Assembly: GCA_041685075.1 (NCBI GenBank)
Contig: JAWLGN010000012.1
Location: 1-39,296, forward strand
Reading direction: 5' to 3'
Origin: JAMCRM01 sp041685075
GTDB taxonomy: Bacteria > Acidobacteriota > Terriglobia > Bryobacterales > Bryobacteraceae
Length of the DNA stretch: 39,296 nt
The notes under the pieces are model-generated. The model had not been told where the DNA came from and ran no database searches. It saw nothing but the letters and a program-made list of their open reading frames with translations. Positions 1-7,148 of the stretch are shown piece by piece. Within the stretch, counting starts at the first letter, position 1. Each line of letters opens with the position of its first letter. The translations under genes and the position numbers were made by a program.

Positions 1-413
1 TGCCGGGATTCCCCGACCCTCAGGTCATTCTGTACCGAACGGACGCCCTCGGCCCGCGCGGCTACCTTTTCGGCCATCTGCTTGGCCTCCTCGGTGGGAA
101 CCGTGCCGGACAGCCGCACCACGCCGTCCTCGGTATCGACGTTGATATCGGTGACGGTGCGGAGGCCTTCATCGGCGGCAAGGTGGCTCTTAACGCGCGC
201 CGTGACGGTCATGTCGTCGACAGCCTGGCCGGCCCGGCCGGCGGCGTCTTCTCCCGCTCGCCCGGCCCGTCCGGCGGCGTCTTCTCCCGCTCGTTCGGCC
301 TGGCCGGCGGCTCCTTCTCCCGCTCGTTCGGCCTCACCTCGCTGTTCCCGGGAGCATCCCAGCCCCAGGGCGAGTGCGAGCATGCAGATCACGGACAGAA
401 GTCGGTGTGTCAT
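1..413 (-). CDS. BON-domain lipoprotein-like protein (3' end outside window)
   Basis: The gene runs off the left edge of the window, so the C-terminus is missing. From the ATG at 413 the protein opens with a hydrophobic leader (residues 4-19) ending LGLGCS, so Cys20 could be a lipidation site, although the lipobox is not ideal. Residues about 24-60 are a low-complexity Ala/Gly/Glu/Arg segment made of 11-residue repeats. From about residue 62 comes a BON domain (TVTARVKSHL, then DINVDTEDGVVRLSGTVPTEE and an Ala/Glu-rich helix). BON domains are about 60 residues long and are found in envelope-associated proteins such as OsmY, where they are thought to contact membranes or other envelope components. 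The start is supported by AAGGGG 8 nt upstream. The role is inferred to be periplasmic; no partner is visible. Confidence 0.75.
   Translation of the reverse strand, partial: MTHRLLSVICMLALALGLGCSREQRGEAERAGEGAAGQAERAGEDAAGRAGRAGEDAAGRAGQAVDDMTVTARVKSHLAADEGLRTVTDINVDTEDGVVRLSGTVPTEEAKQMAEKVAARAEGVRSVQNDLRVGESR
240..338. repeat. three tandem 33-bp units inside the BON gene
   Basis: Units at 240-272, 273-305 and 306-338 differ at only a few positions and stay in frame. They encode 11-residue units of the type AERAGEDAAGR between the putative lipidated Cys and the BON domain. The unit is probably a flexible or helical charged spacer that can change copy number by slippage. Confidence 0.8.
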
Positions 414-604
414 CAAAATCCCCTTTCCCGGCATACGCGCCGGCTCCCGGTGGGCGAAGCAATCGGCCCGCCACTCGGGGCCGCGCGGCGTGGGCCGGGT
501 GCCGCGCGCGTGCGAATGGGTGCACCGGGTTCGCCCGCCGCAGCGAGTTGCCCCGCTGGCGCGATTGAACACACAAGGCTTATCCTACGTATGTACGGTT
601 TAGG

Positions 605-1048
605 ATGCCCTACTGCAGCCAGTGCGGGAACCAGGTTGGGGAGGCCGACGCCTACTGCGGGCGATGCGGTTCGCGGCAGCCGGCCGCGCCCGGACCCCAG
701 CGCGATTTCCTCGCTTCGGTCAGCCCCCGTACGGCTTCGGTGCTCTGCTATATCCCCTTAGTTGGTTGGATCGGCGCCATTGTGGTGCTGGCGGCGGACC
801 GATTCCGCGATCACCGCACGGTGCGCTTCCACGCCTTCCAGGGCATCTATCTGTTTGTCGCCTGGCTGATCGTGGACCACGTGCTGGGGCCGATGTTCGG
901 CTTCGTGAGGTATTTTCCCTTCGCCGCGCTGTTGCGGCTGGCCATTGTGGGCCTCTGGATTTTCATGATCATCAAGGCCAGCCAGGAAGAGGCCTACTCC
1001 CTGCCCATCATCGGGGAGTTGGCCTCGCGCTCAGTGGCCGAGCGTTGA
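605..1048 (+). CDS. zinc-ribbon membrane protein, DUF4870/Tic20-like
   Basis: A 147-residue protein of unknown function. Residues 4-21 form a zinc ribbon (Cys4-x2-Cys7 and Cys18-x2-Cys21), followed by a Pro/Ala linker and a membrane region with about three hydrophobic segments (roughly 44-62, 80-98 and 103-122). The sequence VLCYIPLVGWIGAIVVLAAD, followed by a short HAFQGIYLFVAWL segment, is typical of the DUF4870/Tic20-like membrane family. In many bacteria this family carries an N-terminal zinc ribbon; no reaction is known. There is no convincing Shine-Dalgarno before the ATG, and TATGTA at 590-595 lies only 9 nt upstream, so the message may have a very short leader. It ends 12 nt before the convergent porin stop. 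Confidence 0.8.
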   Translation: MPYCSQCGNQVGEADAYCGRCGSRQPAAPGPQRDFLASVSPRTASVLCYIPLVGWIGAIVVLAADRFRDHRTVRFHAFQGIYLFVAWLIVDHVLGPMFGFVRYFPFAALLRLAIVGLWIFMIIKASQEEAYSLPIIGELASRSVAER

Positions 1049-1060
1049 GCCGGGCGTCTA

Positions 1061-2149
1061 TCAGCGGTCCGGCCCGAAGTAGGCCACCAGGCCGAGCAGC
1101 AGGGTGTCCTGATGCCTGGAGCGCGCCGGGGACGCGCCGCGGTCGAAGTACGGCTGGTTGGACCAGTCGCGGCGATACTCCAGCCGGGTAAGAACGCCCT
1201 CCCTCACCTGGAATTCGGCAGTCAGGGTGGTTTCCTTGAGCTTTTGCACCGCGCCGGTGGCGAAGCCGTCGGCATCGTTGAACCAGGCCAGGCGAGGCGC
1301 CAGCGCCAGGCGCCGGTGGAGGGCGAACCGTGCGGCACCGGCCACACCCACCCAGCGGCTGGAGCCGCCGGCCGCGTGGCGGTCCACCCCGTAATCGAAG
1401 TTGAGGTACATCGAGGCACGGCCGGCGGGGTTCAGCAACAGGGTGGTGTCGTAAAGATGCCGGAAACCCCGGTTAGTGCCTTCCTTTTCCGGCCCGGTGT
1501 AGTAAGTGTGGGTCCAGGTGAGCTGCGAAATATTGAACGACCCGGTAAGCCCCAGGGTCTTGCCGCTGTTGTTGTCGTTGACGTTGTTCCAGCCGTTCAC
1601 CAGGGAGGCGCCGGCGCTGAAGTGCGATCCCAGCGGCATGGTGGCGCGCAAGCCGAAGTGATGGTAGGGGAGTGCCAGGGCGAACAGCAGCGAGCGCGAG
1701 TAGTTCCAGTTGGCGTCGGTCTCGATCACCTCGGCCCCAGCCGCGGTGACGAACTTGCCGAAATCGAACTGCAGGCCTCCCGCCGCCGGCGGCTTGTAGC
1801 TGACATAGATCTGCTCAATGGCGCGGAAGGCGGCGGGCTCCTGGGAGGCGCCGTGCATGATATCGAAGGCGCGGCCGAAACCCAGATCCAGGCGGAAGCC
1901 CAGCGGCTCCGGCGTCTGCTCCATCACCAGCTTGGCCATGTTCAGACTGAACTGGTTGGTCTGGTCCTCGAAGTTACGGAGCTGGCTGGTACGGGAAGCC
2001 GGATGGTTGAAGCCCAAGCTGTAGTAGCCGTCGATCAGGCCGGAAAGCTGTATGCGTCCGATGGACCAGCCGGCCGCCGGCGGATCCGCGGCAAGCGCGG
2101 CGGCCGGCATCAGCGCCAGCAGCACCGCTGTACACGTCGTCCGTTTCAT
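1061..2149 (-). CDS. outer-membrane beta-barrel porin, OmpL-like BBP2 family
   Basis: A 362-residue protein with a cleavable signal peptide (MKRTTCTAVLLALMPAAALA), so it is exported. The mature part opens with a strand-rich stretch containing GLIDGYYSLGFNHP, then QLRNFEDQTNQFSLNMAKL and GFRLDLGFGRAFDIMH. This is the recognisable pattern of the putative beta-barrel porin-2 (BBP2/OmpL-like) family common in Acidobacteria and Bacteroidota. Alternating hydrophobic/polar strands continue to the C-terminal LLLGLVAYFGPDR. It probably forms a small-solute pore in the outer membrane; the substrate is unknown. The frame stays open upstream to 2485, but the signal peptide and GGAG about 9 nt upstream fix the start at 2149. 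Confidence 0.85.
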   Translation of the reverse strand: MKRTTCTAVLLALMPAAALAADPPAAGWSIGRIQLSGLIDGYYSLGFNHPASRTSQLRNFEDQTNQFSLNMAKLVMEQTPEPLGFRLDLGFGRAFDIMHGASQEPAAFRAIEQIYVSYKPPAAGGLQFDFGKFVTAAGAEVIETDANWNYSRSLLFALALPYHHFGLRATMPLGSHFSAGASLVNGWNNVNDNNSGKTLGLTGSFNISQLTWTHTYYTGPEKEGTNRGFRHLYDTTLLLNPAGRASMYLNFDYGVDRHAAGGSSRWVGVAGAARFALHRRLALAPRLAWFNDADGFATGAVQKLKETTLTAEFQVREGVLTRLEYRRDWSNQPYFDRGASPARSRHQDTLLLGLVAYFGPDR

Positions 2150-2255
2150 TGCGAATCTCCACTGGGGGAAAGTCTGGGTGCAAACGGCGCGACGGGGAGC
2201 CGCTGCCCGGGTGTGCCCCGGAAAACCGTCGGGCGCTGCGGGGCGCCATGTGGCG

Positions 2256-2285
2256 ATTCTAAGGGGGCAGGAGTTCGCAAACCAA
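2256..2285 (-). promoter_or_regulatory. candidate sigma70 promoter for the porin
   Basis: On the minus strand TTGGTT (2285-2280) and TAGAAT (2261-2256) are separated by 18 nt. This would give a leader of about 100 nt before the porin ATG at 2149. The match is moderate, and no other candidate in the 2150-2351 divergent gap is better. Confidence 0.4.
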
Positions 2286-2351
2286 ATCGAAACTTTGAAT
2301 CGAGCCGATAAGAACGTTGCGTTTCGGTTCGGGGCCTTCCCGCTGCATTGT

Positions 2352-3086
2352 ATGGGTATGGGGACGATGGGCGGCGCGAGTCCGGCGGATCCGGAACTGC
2401 TGTACCGGATCAGCAACCTGGCGAGTTCCGCACTGAAGGTGGACGAGATCCTGACGGAACTGATCCGGCTGGCGGCGGAGGTCACGCGCTCCGATGCCTG
2501 CCTGGTCTACCTGCCGGAGCGGGACGGCGGCGACCTGGTGCTGCGCGCTTCGCAGATCCAGCATACCGGGGAGGTGGGGCGGCTGCACCTCCGCCCGGGC
2601 GAAGGCATCACCGGATGGGTCGCGGAGCACGGTTCCGTGGTGGCGATTCCGTACAGCGCCTACAAAGACGAGCGCTTCAAACGTTTCTCCAGCCTGGTGG
2701 AAGATACCTACGAGGCCGTGCTCTCGGCGCCGCTGCTCAGCGCGGGCGCGGTGATCGGGGTGATCAACGTGCATCACAAGGACCCGCATCCGCACAGCCC
2801 CGAGGAGGTGGCCATGATGGTCTACCTGGGCCAGCAGATCGGGGGAGTCATCGCCAGGGCGCGGCTGGAAGAGGAGAAGATGGAGATCGAGCGCCGCCTC
2901 GAAACCCGCAAACTGATCGAGCGCGCCAAGGGTGTGCTCCAGCGCGCCGCCAACCTCACCGAAGAAGAAGCCTACCTGCGCCTGCGCAACGAAAGCCGCC
3001 GCACCCGCCGCCCCATGAGGGAACTGGCGGAGGCCATTCTGCTGGCCGACTCCCTGGGGCGGTTTGACAACTCTCTCGCCGGGTAG
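2352..3086 (+). CDS. GAF-ANTAR domain protein (putative RNA-binding antiterminator)
   Basis: A 244-residue cytoplasmic protein. Residues about 18-168 form a GAF sensor domain (motifs RPGEGITGWVAEHG and the SAPLLSAGAVIGVINVHHKD strand). A charged helix follows at 171-188, then an ANTAR domain at about 180-234 with the hallmark RKLIERAKGVLQ helix and the LTEEEAYLRLRNESRRTRRPM helical pair. ANTAR domains bind paired hexaloop RNA hairpins and prevent transcription termination; the GAF domain is the likely signal input, with unknown ligand. I see no kinase or other two-component partner next door. In-frame ATGs at 2352, 2358 and 2367 are all possible starts, with no clear Shine-Dalgarno. Transcribed divergently from the porin. 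Confidence 0.85.
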   Translation: MGMGTMGGASPADPELLYRISNLASSALKVDEILTELIRLAAEVTRSDACLVYLPERDGGDLVLRASQIQHTGEVGRLHLRPGEGITGWVAEHGSVVAIPYSAYKDERFKRFSSLVEDTYEAVLSAPLLSAGAVIGVINVHHKDPHPHSPEEVAMMVYLGQQIGGVIARARLEEEKMEIERRLETRKLIERAKGVLQRAANLTEEEAYLRLRNESRRTRRPMRELAEAILLADSLGRFDNSLAG

Positions 3087-3233
3087 AAGAATAATCTTTT
3101 TGCCCCCCGGCGACCGAAACTACCGGCCCGCCGAGCAGGCCTGAAGTGGATCCACCGTCCCCCTGAGGCGCCTCGCTTCGTCAAGGTGCACGCGCACAAC
3201 TCCCGGCGTGCGGCGTCGCGGCGCCTGGTGGTG

Positions 3234-3258
3234 TATAATTATTCAGCAGAGTGAATAA
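3234..3258 (+). promoter_or_regulatory. argC promoter -10 box with overlapping inverted-repeat operator
   Basis: TATAAT at 3234-3239 is followed directly by the perfect inverted repeat TTATTCA (3239-3245), GCAGAG, TGAATAA (3252-3258). With one mismatch the arms extend to 10 bp (3236-3245 with 3252-3261). The repeat covers the expected transcription start, so a bound regulator would block initiation. The half-sites ATTCA and TGAAT are those of arginine-repressor boxes, but in opposite order and wider spacing, so assignment to ArgR is only a suggestion. No good -35 hexamer is visible. Confidence 0.55.
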
Positions 3259-3264
3259 CTAGTC

Positions 3265-4254
3265 ATGAGCGTTCTAGCCGGAATCGTCGGACATCGCGGG
3301 TACAGCGGCGCGGAGTTGGTGCGCCTTCTCGATCGCCATCCGCATGTGAAGCCGGTGCTGCTGGAGCACCGCGAGGATGCCGCGGCGCACAAGGTGCACC
3401 GCAGCCTGCCCTGTACGCCCGAGGCTGTTCGGGAAGCCGGGTTGAAGATCGTCTTCCTGGCGACGCCGGCGGAAGTCTCGATGGAACTGGCGCCGGTAAT
3501 GCTCGATGCCGGAGCGCGGGTGGTCGACATCAGCGGGGCCTTCCGCCTGCGCACTCCGGAAAACCACGTTGCCTGGTACAAGGCCGAGCACACCCAGCCG
3601 GAACTGTTGGCCGAGGCCGTCTACGGGCTGCCGGAGTACTGCCGCGAAGCCGTTCCCGGGGCGCGTTTGCTGTCAAACCCGGGCTGCTATCCCACGGCGG
3701 CCAACCTGGCAATTGCGCCGCTGGTGGAAGCCGGGGTGATCGACCGCCGCGCGGGCGTGGTTTGCGACGCCAAGTCCGGTGTCAGCGGCGCGGGCCGCAA
3801 GCCCAGCCTGAAGACGCATTTCTGCGAGGTGACGGAGAACTTCTCGGCCTACTCGATCCTGACCCACCGGCACGTGCCGGAGGTGCTCATGATTTCGAAG
3901 CTCGAGGAGCACGAGTTCAGCTTTACGGCGCAACTGCTGCCCATCCACCGCGGCATTCTCGAGACCATCTATTTCCGCTCGGACGTATTGAAGAGCGCGG
4001 CCGAACTGGCTGCCGTCTACGAGCGCCGGTACGCGGGGGAGCGCTTCATCCGGGTCTACCGGCCGGGACATTTTCCGGACCTGCGCGCCGTGCAGCACAC
4101 CAACTTCTGCGACATCGGGGTGACCTTCGACCCGGCCACCTGCCGCGCCGTCGTGGTGAGCGCCATCGACAACCTGGTGAAGGGCGCCGCCGGGCAGGCC
4201 ATCCAGAACATGAACCTGATGTTGGGCTACGACGAAGCCGAGGGCCTGCTGTGA
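3265..4254 (+). CDS. argC: N-acetyl-gamma-glutamyl-phosphate reductase
   Basis: NADPH-dependent reduction of N-acetyl-glutamyl-5-phosphate to the semialdehyde, third step of arginine synthesis in the cytoplasm. The 329-residue protein has the N-terminal Rossmann motif GIVGHRGYSGAELVRLL (about 6-22) and the catalytic cysteine Cys141 in LLSNPGCYPTAA. It also shows the family segments GVSGAGRKPSL and ENFSAYSILTHRHVPE, the latter carrying the conserved His. Length is normal for type 1 ArgC. No clear ribosome binding site precedes the ATG, and the leader between the -10 box and the start is only about 20 nt. First gene of argC-argB-argA; its TGA overlaps the argB GTG. Confidence 0.95.
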   Translation: MSVLAGIVGHRGYSGAELVRLLDRHPHVKPVLLEHREDAAAHKVHRSLPCTPEAVREAGLKIVFLATPAEVSMELAPVMLDAGARVVDISGAFRLRTPENHVAWYKAEHTQPELLAEAVYGLPEYCREAVPGARLLSNPGCYPTAANLAIAPLVEAGVIDRRAGVVCDAKSGVSGAGRKPSLKTHFCEVTENFSAYSILTHRHVPEVLMISKLEEHEFSFTAQLLPIHRGILETIYFRSDVLKSAAELAAVYERRYAGERFIRVYRPGHFPDLRAVQHTNFCDIGVTFDPATCRAVVVSAIDNLVKGAAGQAIQNMNLMLGYDEAEGLL

Positions 4255-5021
4255 AGGTACTGGTAAAGCTCGGCGGCACCCTGCTGGACGCGCCGGAGAT
4301 GCGGCGGTCGCTGGCCTGCCAGGTCGCGGCCGCCTCGCGCCGTGGGCTGGAACTGGCGGTGGTGCACGGAGGCGGCAAGCAGATGACCCGCTTCCTGACC
4401 GAACGCGGCGTTGCGAGCCATTTCGTCAACGGCCTCCGGGTAACCACTCCGGAAACGCTCGACGCGGTGGTCAAGGTGGTGGCCGGCAGCGTGAACCGCG
4501 AACTGGTGGCCAGCCTGGTGGCCGCGGGCGCCGAAGCCGTGGGCATCAGCGGCATCGACGCCTGCCTGGTGGAGGCCGAACAGATGGACCCCGCGCTGGG
4601 CGCCGTGGGGCGCGTTCTGAAGGCCAACCCCGGGCTGCTGCGCACGTTGATCGCGGGCGGGTATTTACCGGTGGTGGCCTGCGTGGGCGGAGATCGCCAG
4701 GGGCATCTCTACAACGTCAACGCCGACCAGATGGCGGTAGCCTGCGCCGCCGGCTTCGGCGCCGACCTGCTGGTCTTCCTCACCGACGTGGCCGGCGTGC
4801 TGGACGGCGATAAACGCCTGTTGCCGCAGCTCTCTGCGGCGGAAAGCCAGGCCCTCATCGCCTCGGGCGTCGCGACCGGCGGCATGCAGGCCAAGCTGAA
4901 CGCCGCCCACTCCGCGCTCGAACAGGGCGTGGGACAGGTGCGCATCGCCCCCGGCGCCGCCGAGGGCATCCTGGAGCGGGTACTGGCGGACGAACCCGCC
5001 GGCACCCGGATGACGCTATGA
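4251..5021 (+). CDS. argB: acetylglutamate kinase
   Basis: Phosphorylates N-acetylglutamate, the second step of arginine synthesis. The start is GTG at 4251, overlapping the argC stop by 4 bp; the frame is open much further upstream but that part is the argC shadow. The 256-residue amino-acid-kinase fold shows KLGGTLL at 6-12, VVHGGGKQMTRFL, the substrate loop GISGIDACLV, NVNADQMA (nucleotide/Mg region) and the ATP-side GGMQAKLNAA. It lacks the long N-terminal helix of arginine-inhibited hexameric kinases, so it is probably the short, arginine-insensitive type (inference from length and start). Confidence 0.93.
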   Translation: MKVLVKLGGTLLDAPEMRRSLACQVAAASRRGLELAVVHGGGKQMTRFLTERGVASHFVNGLRVTTPETLDAVVKVVAGSVNRELVASLVAAGAEAVGISGIDACLVEAEQMDPALGAVGRVLKANPGLLRTLIAGGYLPVVACVGGDRQGHLYNVNADQMAVACAAGFGADLLVFLTDVAGVLDGDKRLLPQLSAAESQALIASGVATGGMQAKLNAAHSALEQGVGQVRIAPGAAEGILERVLADEPAGTRMTL

Positions 5022-5623
5022 TCAGCGGGCTCACCGCCGATTGCGTGAGGGAACCGGCCGTCCCCGGAATCTCCCTGACCGTGCGCAAAGCCGTCATGAG
5101 CGACATCGGACCGATTCTCGACCTCATCAACGGCTATGCCGCCCGGGGCATCATGCTCCCCCGCACCGAGTTCGAGCTGTCGGAGAACATCCGGGACTTC
5201 ACGGTGGCGCTTCACCAGGACCGCCTGGCCGGTTGCGGCGCCCTGCACTTCTACAGCCCCACGATGGGAGAGATCCGCTCCCTGGCCGTGCACGACCACG
5301 CAAAAAAGCACGGAGTAGGCCGCCGTTTGGTGGAAGCATTACTCGAAGAAGCGCGGAATTATTCCCTCCATGCCGTTTTTGCTTTTACATATGTTGTAGA
5401 TTTTTTCCGCAAGTCCGGCTTTCGAGAGGTTGAACGTGGTGAACTTCCCCTCAAGGTGTGGAAAGATTGCCTGCGATGCCCTAAGTTCCAGTGTTGCGAC
5501 GAGATAGCGGTACTGAACGTGTTGCAGCCCGAGCATTATCAGGCATGGGGCGCGCGGCCCACGGCGGCCGAGGCCTTACTCACCCCCCTACCCATTACGA
5601 AATACCTATCTACCCCCAAATAG
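5018..5623 (+). CDS. argA: short GNAT-type N-acetylglutamate synthase
   Basis: Transfers acetyl from acetyl-CoA to glutamate, the committed step of arginine synthesis. The 201-residue protein is a single GNAT domain: TVRKAVMSDIGPILDLI at the N-terminus, acetyl-CoA loop KKHGVGRRLVEALL in the middle, and FTYVVDFFRKSGFREVE at the usual motif B. The C-terminal signature KVWKDCLRCPKFQCCDEIAV (about 145-164) is characteristic of the short ArgA class first described in Actinobacteria and distinct from the two-domain E. coli enzyme. It overlaps the argB stop by ATGA, completing a three-gene arginine operon. The 5340-5410 stretch is noticeably more AT-rich than its surroundings. The last codons and stop are within a small hairpin (5611-5627). 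Confidence 0.85.
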   Translation: MISGLTADCVREPAVPGISLTVRKAVMSDIGPILDLINGYAARGIMLPRTEFELSENIRDFTVALHQDRLAGCGALHFYSPTMGEIRSLAVHDHAKKHGVGRRLVEALLEEARNYSLHAVFAFTYVVDFFRKSGFREVERGELPLKVWKDCLRCPKFQCCDEIAVLNVLQPEHYQAWGARPTAAEALLTPLPITKYLSTPK

Positions 5624-5637
5624 GGTATTGTTTACCC
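5611..5637 (+). other. alternating hairpins at the end of argA
   Basis: TACCC (5611-5615), GGGTA (5623-5627) and TACCC (5633-5637) allow two mutually exclusive 5-bp hairpins. The first overlaps the argA stop codon. T-richness after either stem is weak, so this is at best a poor terminator for the arg operon. Confidence 0.3.
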
Positions 5638-5695
5638 CGCAAAATTGTATTCCGATACGCGCCGAATTTGGTCTCACCAATTTGTGAACAGTGTG

Positions 5696-5701
5696 TATAA
5701 T
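5696..5701 (+). promoter_or_regulatory. -10 box for the molybdopterin-binding gene
   Basis: A perfect TATAAT, embedded in the 11-mer GTGTATAATTA (5693-5703) that also occurs at the argC promoter (3231-3241). The expected start near 5708 gives a 53-nt leader before the ATG at 5761. No clear -35 hexamer is present at the standard distance. The rest of 5638-5760 contains nothing else I can name. Confidence 0.55.
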
Positions 5702-5760
5702 TACATATAGGATCTGACAGTCCTGAAATCAAACCATCATCCAACCAACTGTGAGGGAGC

Positions 5761-6732
5761 ATGAGAGCGCAGACCGTTGACGTGAAATCTTCAACTGGTA
5801 GAGTTCTTTGCTGTACCGTATTCCGCCCCGGCGGGAAGAAGCTTCTGGCCAAAGGACATGTGATCAGCGAAGAAGACATCCGCATCCTGGAGTCAGAGGG
5901 CCTGGAGACGATCTGGGTTACCGAATTGGAGGAGGGCGAAGTTGGCGAGGACGAAGCGGTTTGTGCGGTAGCTAGCGAAATGGGTTGCGGCAGCTTCGAG
6001 ATCCGGCTTGCAGCCGGGGGCCGCGCCAATTTGATGGCCACCGAAAAGTGTTGCGTGCTGGTGGACGACGAACTTCTGAAGCAGATCAACTCCACCGCCA
6101 GCATTGTGATCGCCACTTCCCTGAACTTCAGCTACGCCATTCCGGGCCAGCGCATTTCTACCGTGAAGAGCGCACCGTTTGCGGTATCGCGCGAACAACT
6201 CGACGCGGTGCTGGCGATTCTGCGGGACCGCGGACCGATCATGCAGGCGCGTCCCATCCGCAACCCCACCATCGCGGTGCTCTACACGGACCCCATCAAC
6301 GGAGACCGGGCCCGCCAGTTATTCGAGAACATCATGCGGCAACGCCTGGAGCGCTTCGGCGTGACAGCCACCTTTGTGCTGTCCGCGCTTGAAGACGAAG
6401 CGCAGGTGACCCGGGCGCTGCAACACCTGTTGCGTTCCAAGCCGACCGCGGTCCTGGTGGCTTCGACTACCGCTCCGGCCGGCCCGGAAGATGTGATCGG
6501 GCAGGCCATGCTCAAGGTAGGGGCGCAGTTTGAGCGCTTTCTGGCCCCCGTGGAGCCGGGCAACCTGTTGTTGCTGGGTTACAAAGACGAAACTCCGATT
6601 CTTTCGGCCCCCGGCTGCTTCCGTTCGGCCAAGCCGAACGTGGTGGACCTGGTGCTGCCGCCGCTGCTGGCGCGCTACCATGTCTCGGGCTGGGAAGTCG
6701 CCTGTCTGGGCCACGGCGGACTTCTGGCGTAA
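5761..6732 (+). CDS. molybdopterin-binding (MogA/MoaB-fold) protein
   Basis: A 323-residue cytoplasmic protein. The first about 65 residues resemble a small beta-rich domain (GGKKLLAKGHVISEEDIRILESEGLETIWV). The C-terminal part (about 165-315) matches the MoaB/Mog/MoeA molybdopterin-binding fold, with RNPTIAVLYTDPINGDRARQLFENIM, a VLVASTTAPAGPEDVIGQAM segment replacing the usual GGTG loop, and GNLLLLGYKDETPILSAPGCFRS, the latter reminiscent of the MoeA segment G.PV..LPG. It probably handles molybdenum cofactor or its precursors, but the exact step is not readable: the catalytic loop is not the canonical MogA/MoeA one. A strong GAGGGAG precedes the ATG. It has its own -10 box upstream and a terminator downstream, so it is likely a single-gene unit. 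Confidence 0.7.
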   Translation: MRAQTVDVKSSTGRVLCCTVFRPGGKKLLAKGHVISEEDIRILESEGLETIWVTELEEGEVGEDEAVCAVASEMGCGSFEIRLAAGGRANLMATEKCCVLVDDELLKQINSTASIVIATSLNFSYAIPGQRISTVKSAPFAVSREQLDAVLAILRDRGPIMQARPIRNPTIAVLYTDPINGDRARQLFENIMRQRLERFGVTATFVLSALEDEAQVTRALQHLLRSKPTAVLVASTTAPAGPEDVIGQAMLKVGAQFERFLAPVEPGNLLLLGYKDETPILSAPGCFRSAKPNVVDLVLPPLLARYHVSGWEVACLGHGGLLA

Positions 6733-6791
6733 AAGAGTATCTCCTCCATCCTGCGGGCCGCCGCCTTCGAGCGGCCCACAGGTCTCCTCGG

Positions 6792-6822
6792 CCGGGCGCT
6801 CTCAACGGCGCCCGGTTTTTTT
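6792..6822 (+). terminator. intrinsic terminator after the molybdopterin-binding gene
   Basis: An 8-bp stem CCGGGCGC (6792-6799) / GCGCCCGG (6808-6815) with an 8-nt loop, followed by seven T residues (6816-6822). The clearest rho-independent terminator in the window. Confidence 0.9.
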
Positions 6823-6851
6823 ATGGCAAGGGAGCCGATTGGCGCGCCGTG

Positions 6852-7148
6852 TTACCCGCCCGCGATGGCGCCGACGATGAGATACGGCTCGGCGGCGCCG
6901 GCCACCTCCGGCGGCAGTGGAGCGTCGGGTGGCTCGTGCGAGAGGTCCTGGCCGCAGGCGAAGAAGCGCATGAAGGGCCGCCGCAGGCCGGTGGCGTGGT
7001 CCCGGATGGTGCCCCGCAGCGCGGGATAGCGTGCCTCGAGCGCGTCGAGCACGGCGCGCTGGGTCGCCGGCCCCCCTGTTTCCACCAGCACTTCGGCCGG
7101 CAATCCCGCCAGCGCCCGCAGGTTCGGCGGCAAGACCACCCGGATCAT
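6852..7148 (-). CDS. MoaD/ThiS-family ubiquitin-like sulfur carrier
   Basis: A 98-residue beta-grasp protein: MIRVVLPPNLRALAG at the N-terminus, then ATQRAVLDALEARYPALRGTIRD (the helix after strand two), FMRFFACGQDLSHE, and the C-terminus PYLIVGAIAGG. The terminal Gly-Gly is at the very end, as required for adenylation and thiocarboxylation by E1-like enzymes in MoaD, ThiS and related carriers. The ATG overlaps the stop of the upstream sialidase-like gene by 4 bp (ATGA), so the two are translated together. The carrier's recipient pathway is unknown. No E1-like (MoeB/ThiF) or MoaE gene is nearby. This frame is open further upstream (to 7853) but that part is antisense shadow of the neighbour. 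Confidence 0.85.
   Translation of the reverse strand: MIRVVLPPNLRALAGLPAEVLVETGGPATQRAVLDALEARYPALRGTIRDHATGLRRPFMRFFACGQDLSHEPPDAPLPPEVAGAAEPYLIVGAIAGG

Noticed and set aside
3146..3155. Perfect palindrome GTGGATCCAC between the GAF-ANTAR gene and argC
   Set aside because: Isolated 10-mer, about 80 nt upstream of the -10 box, no second copy seen; could be chance.
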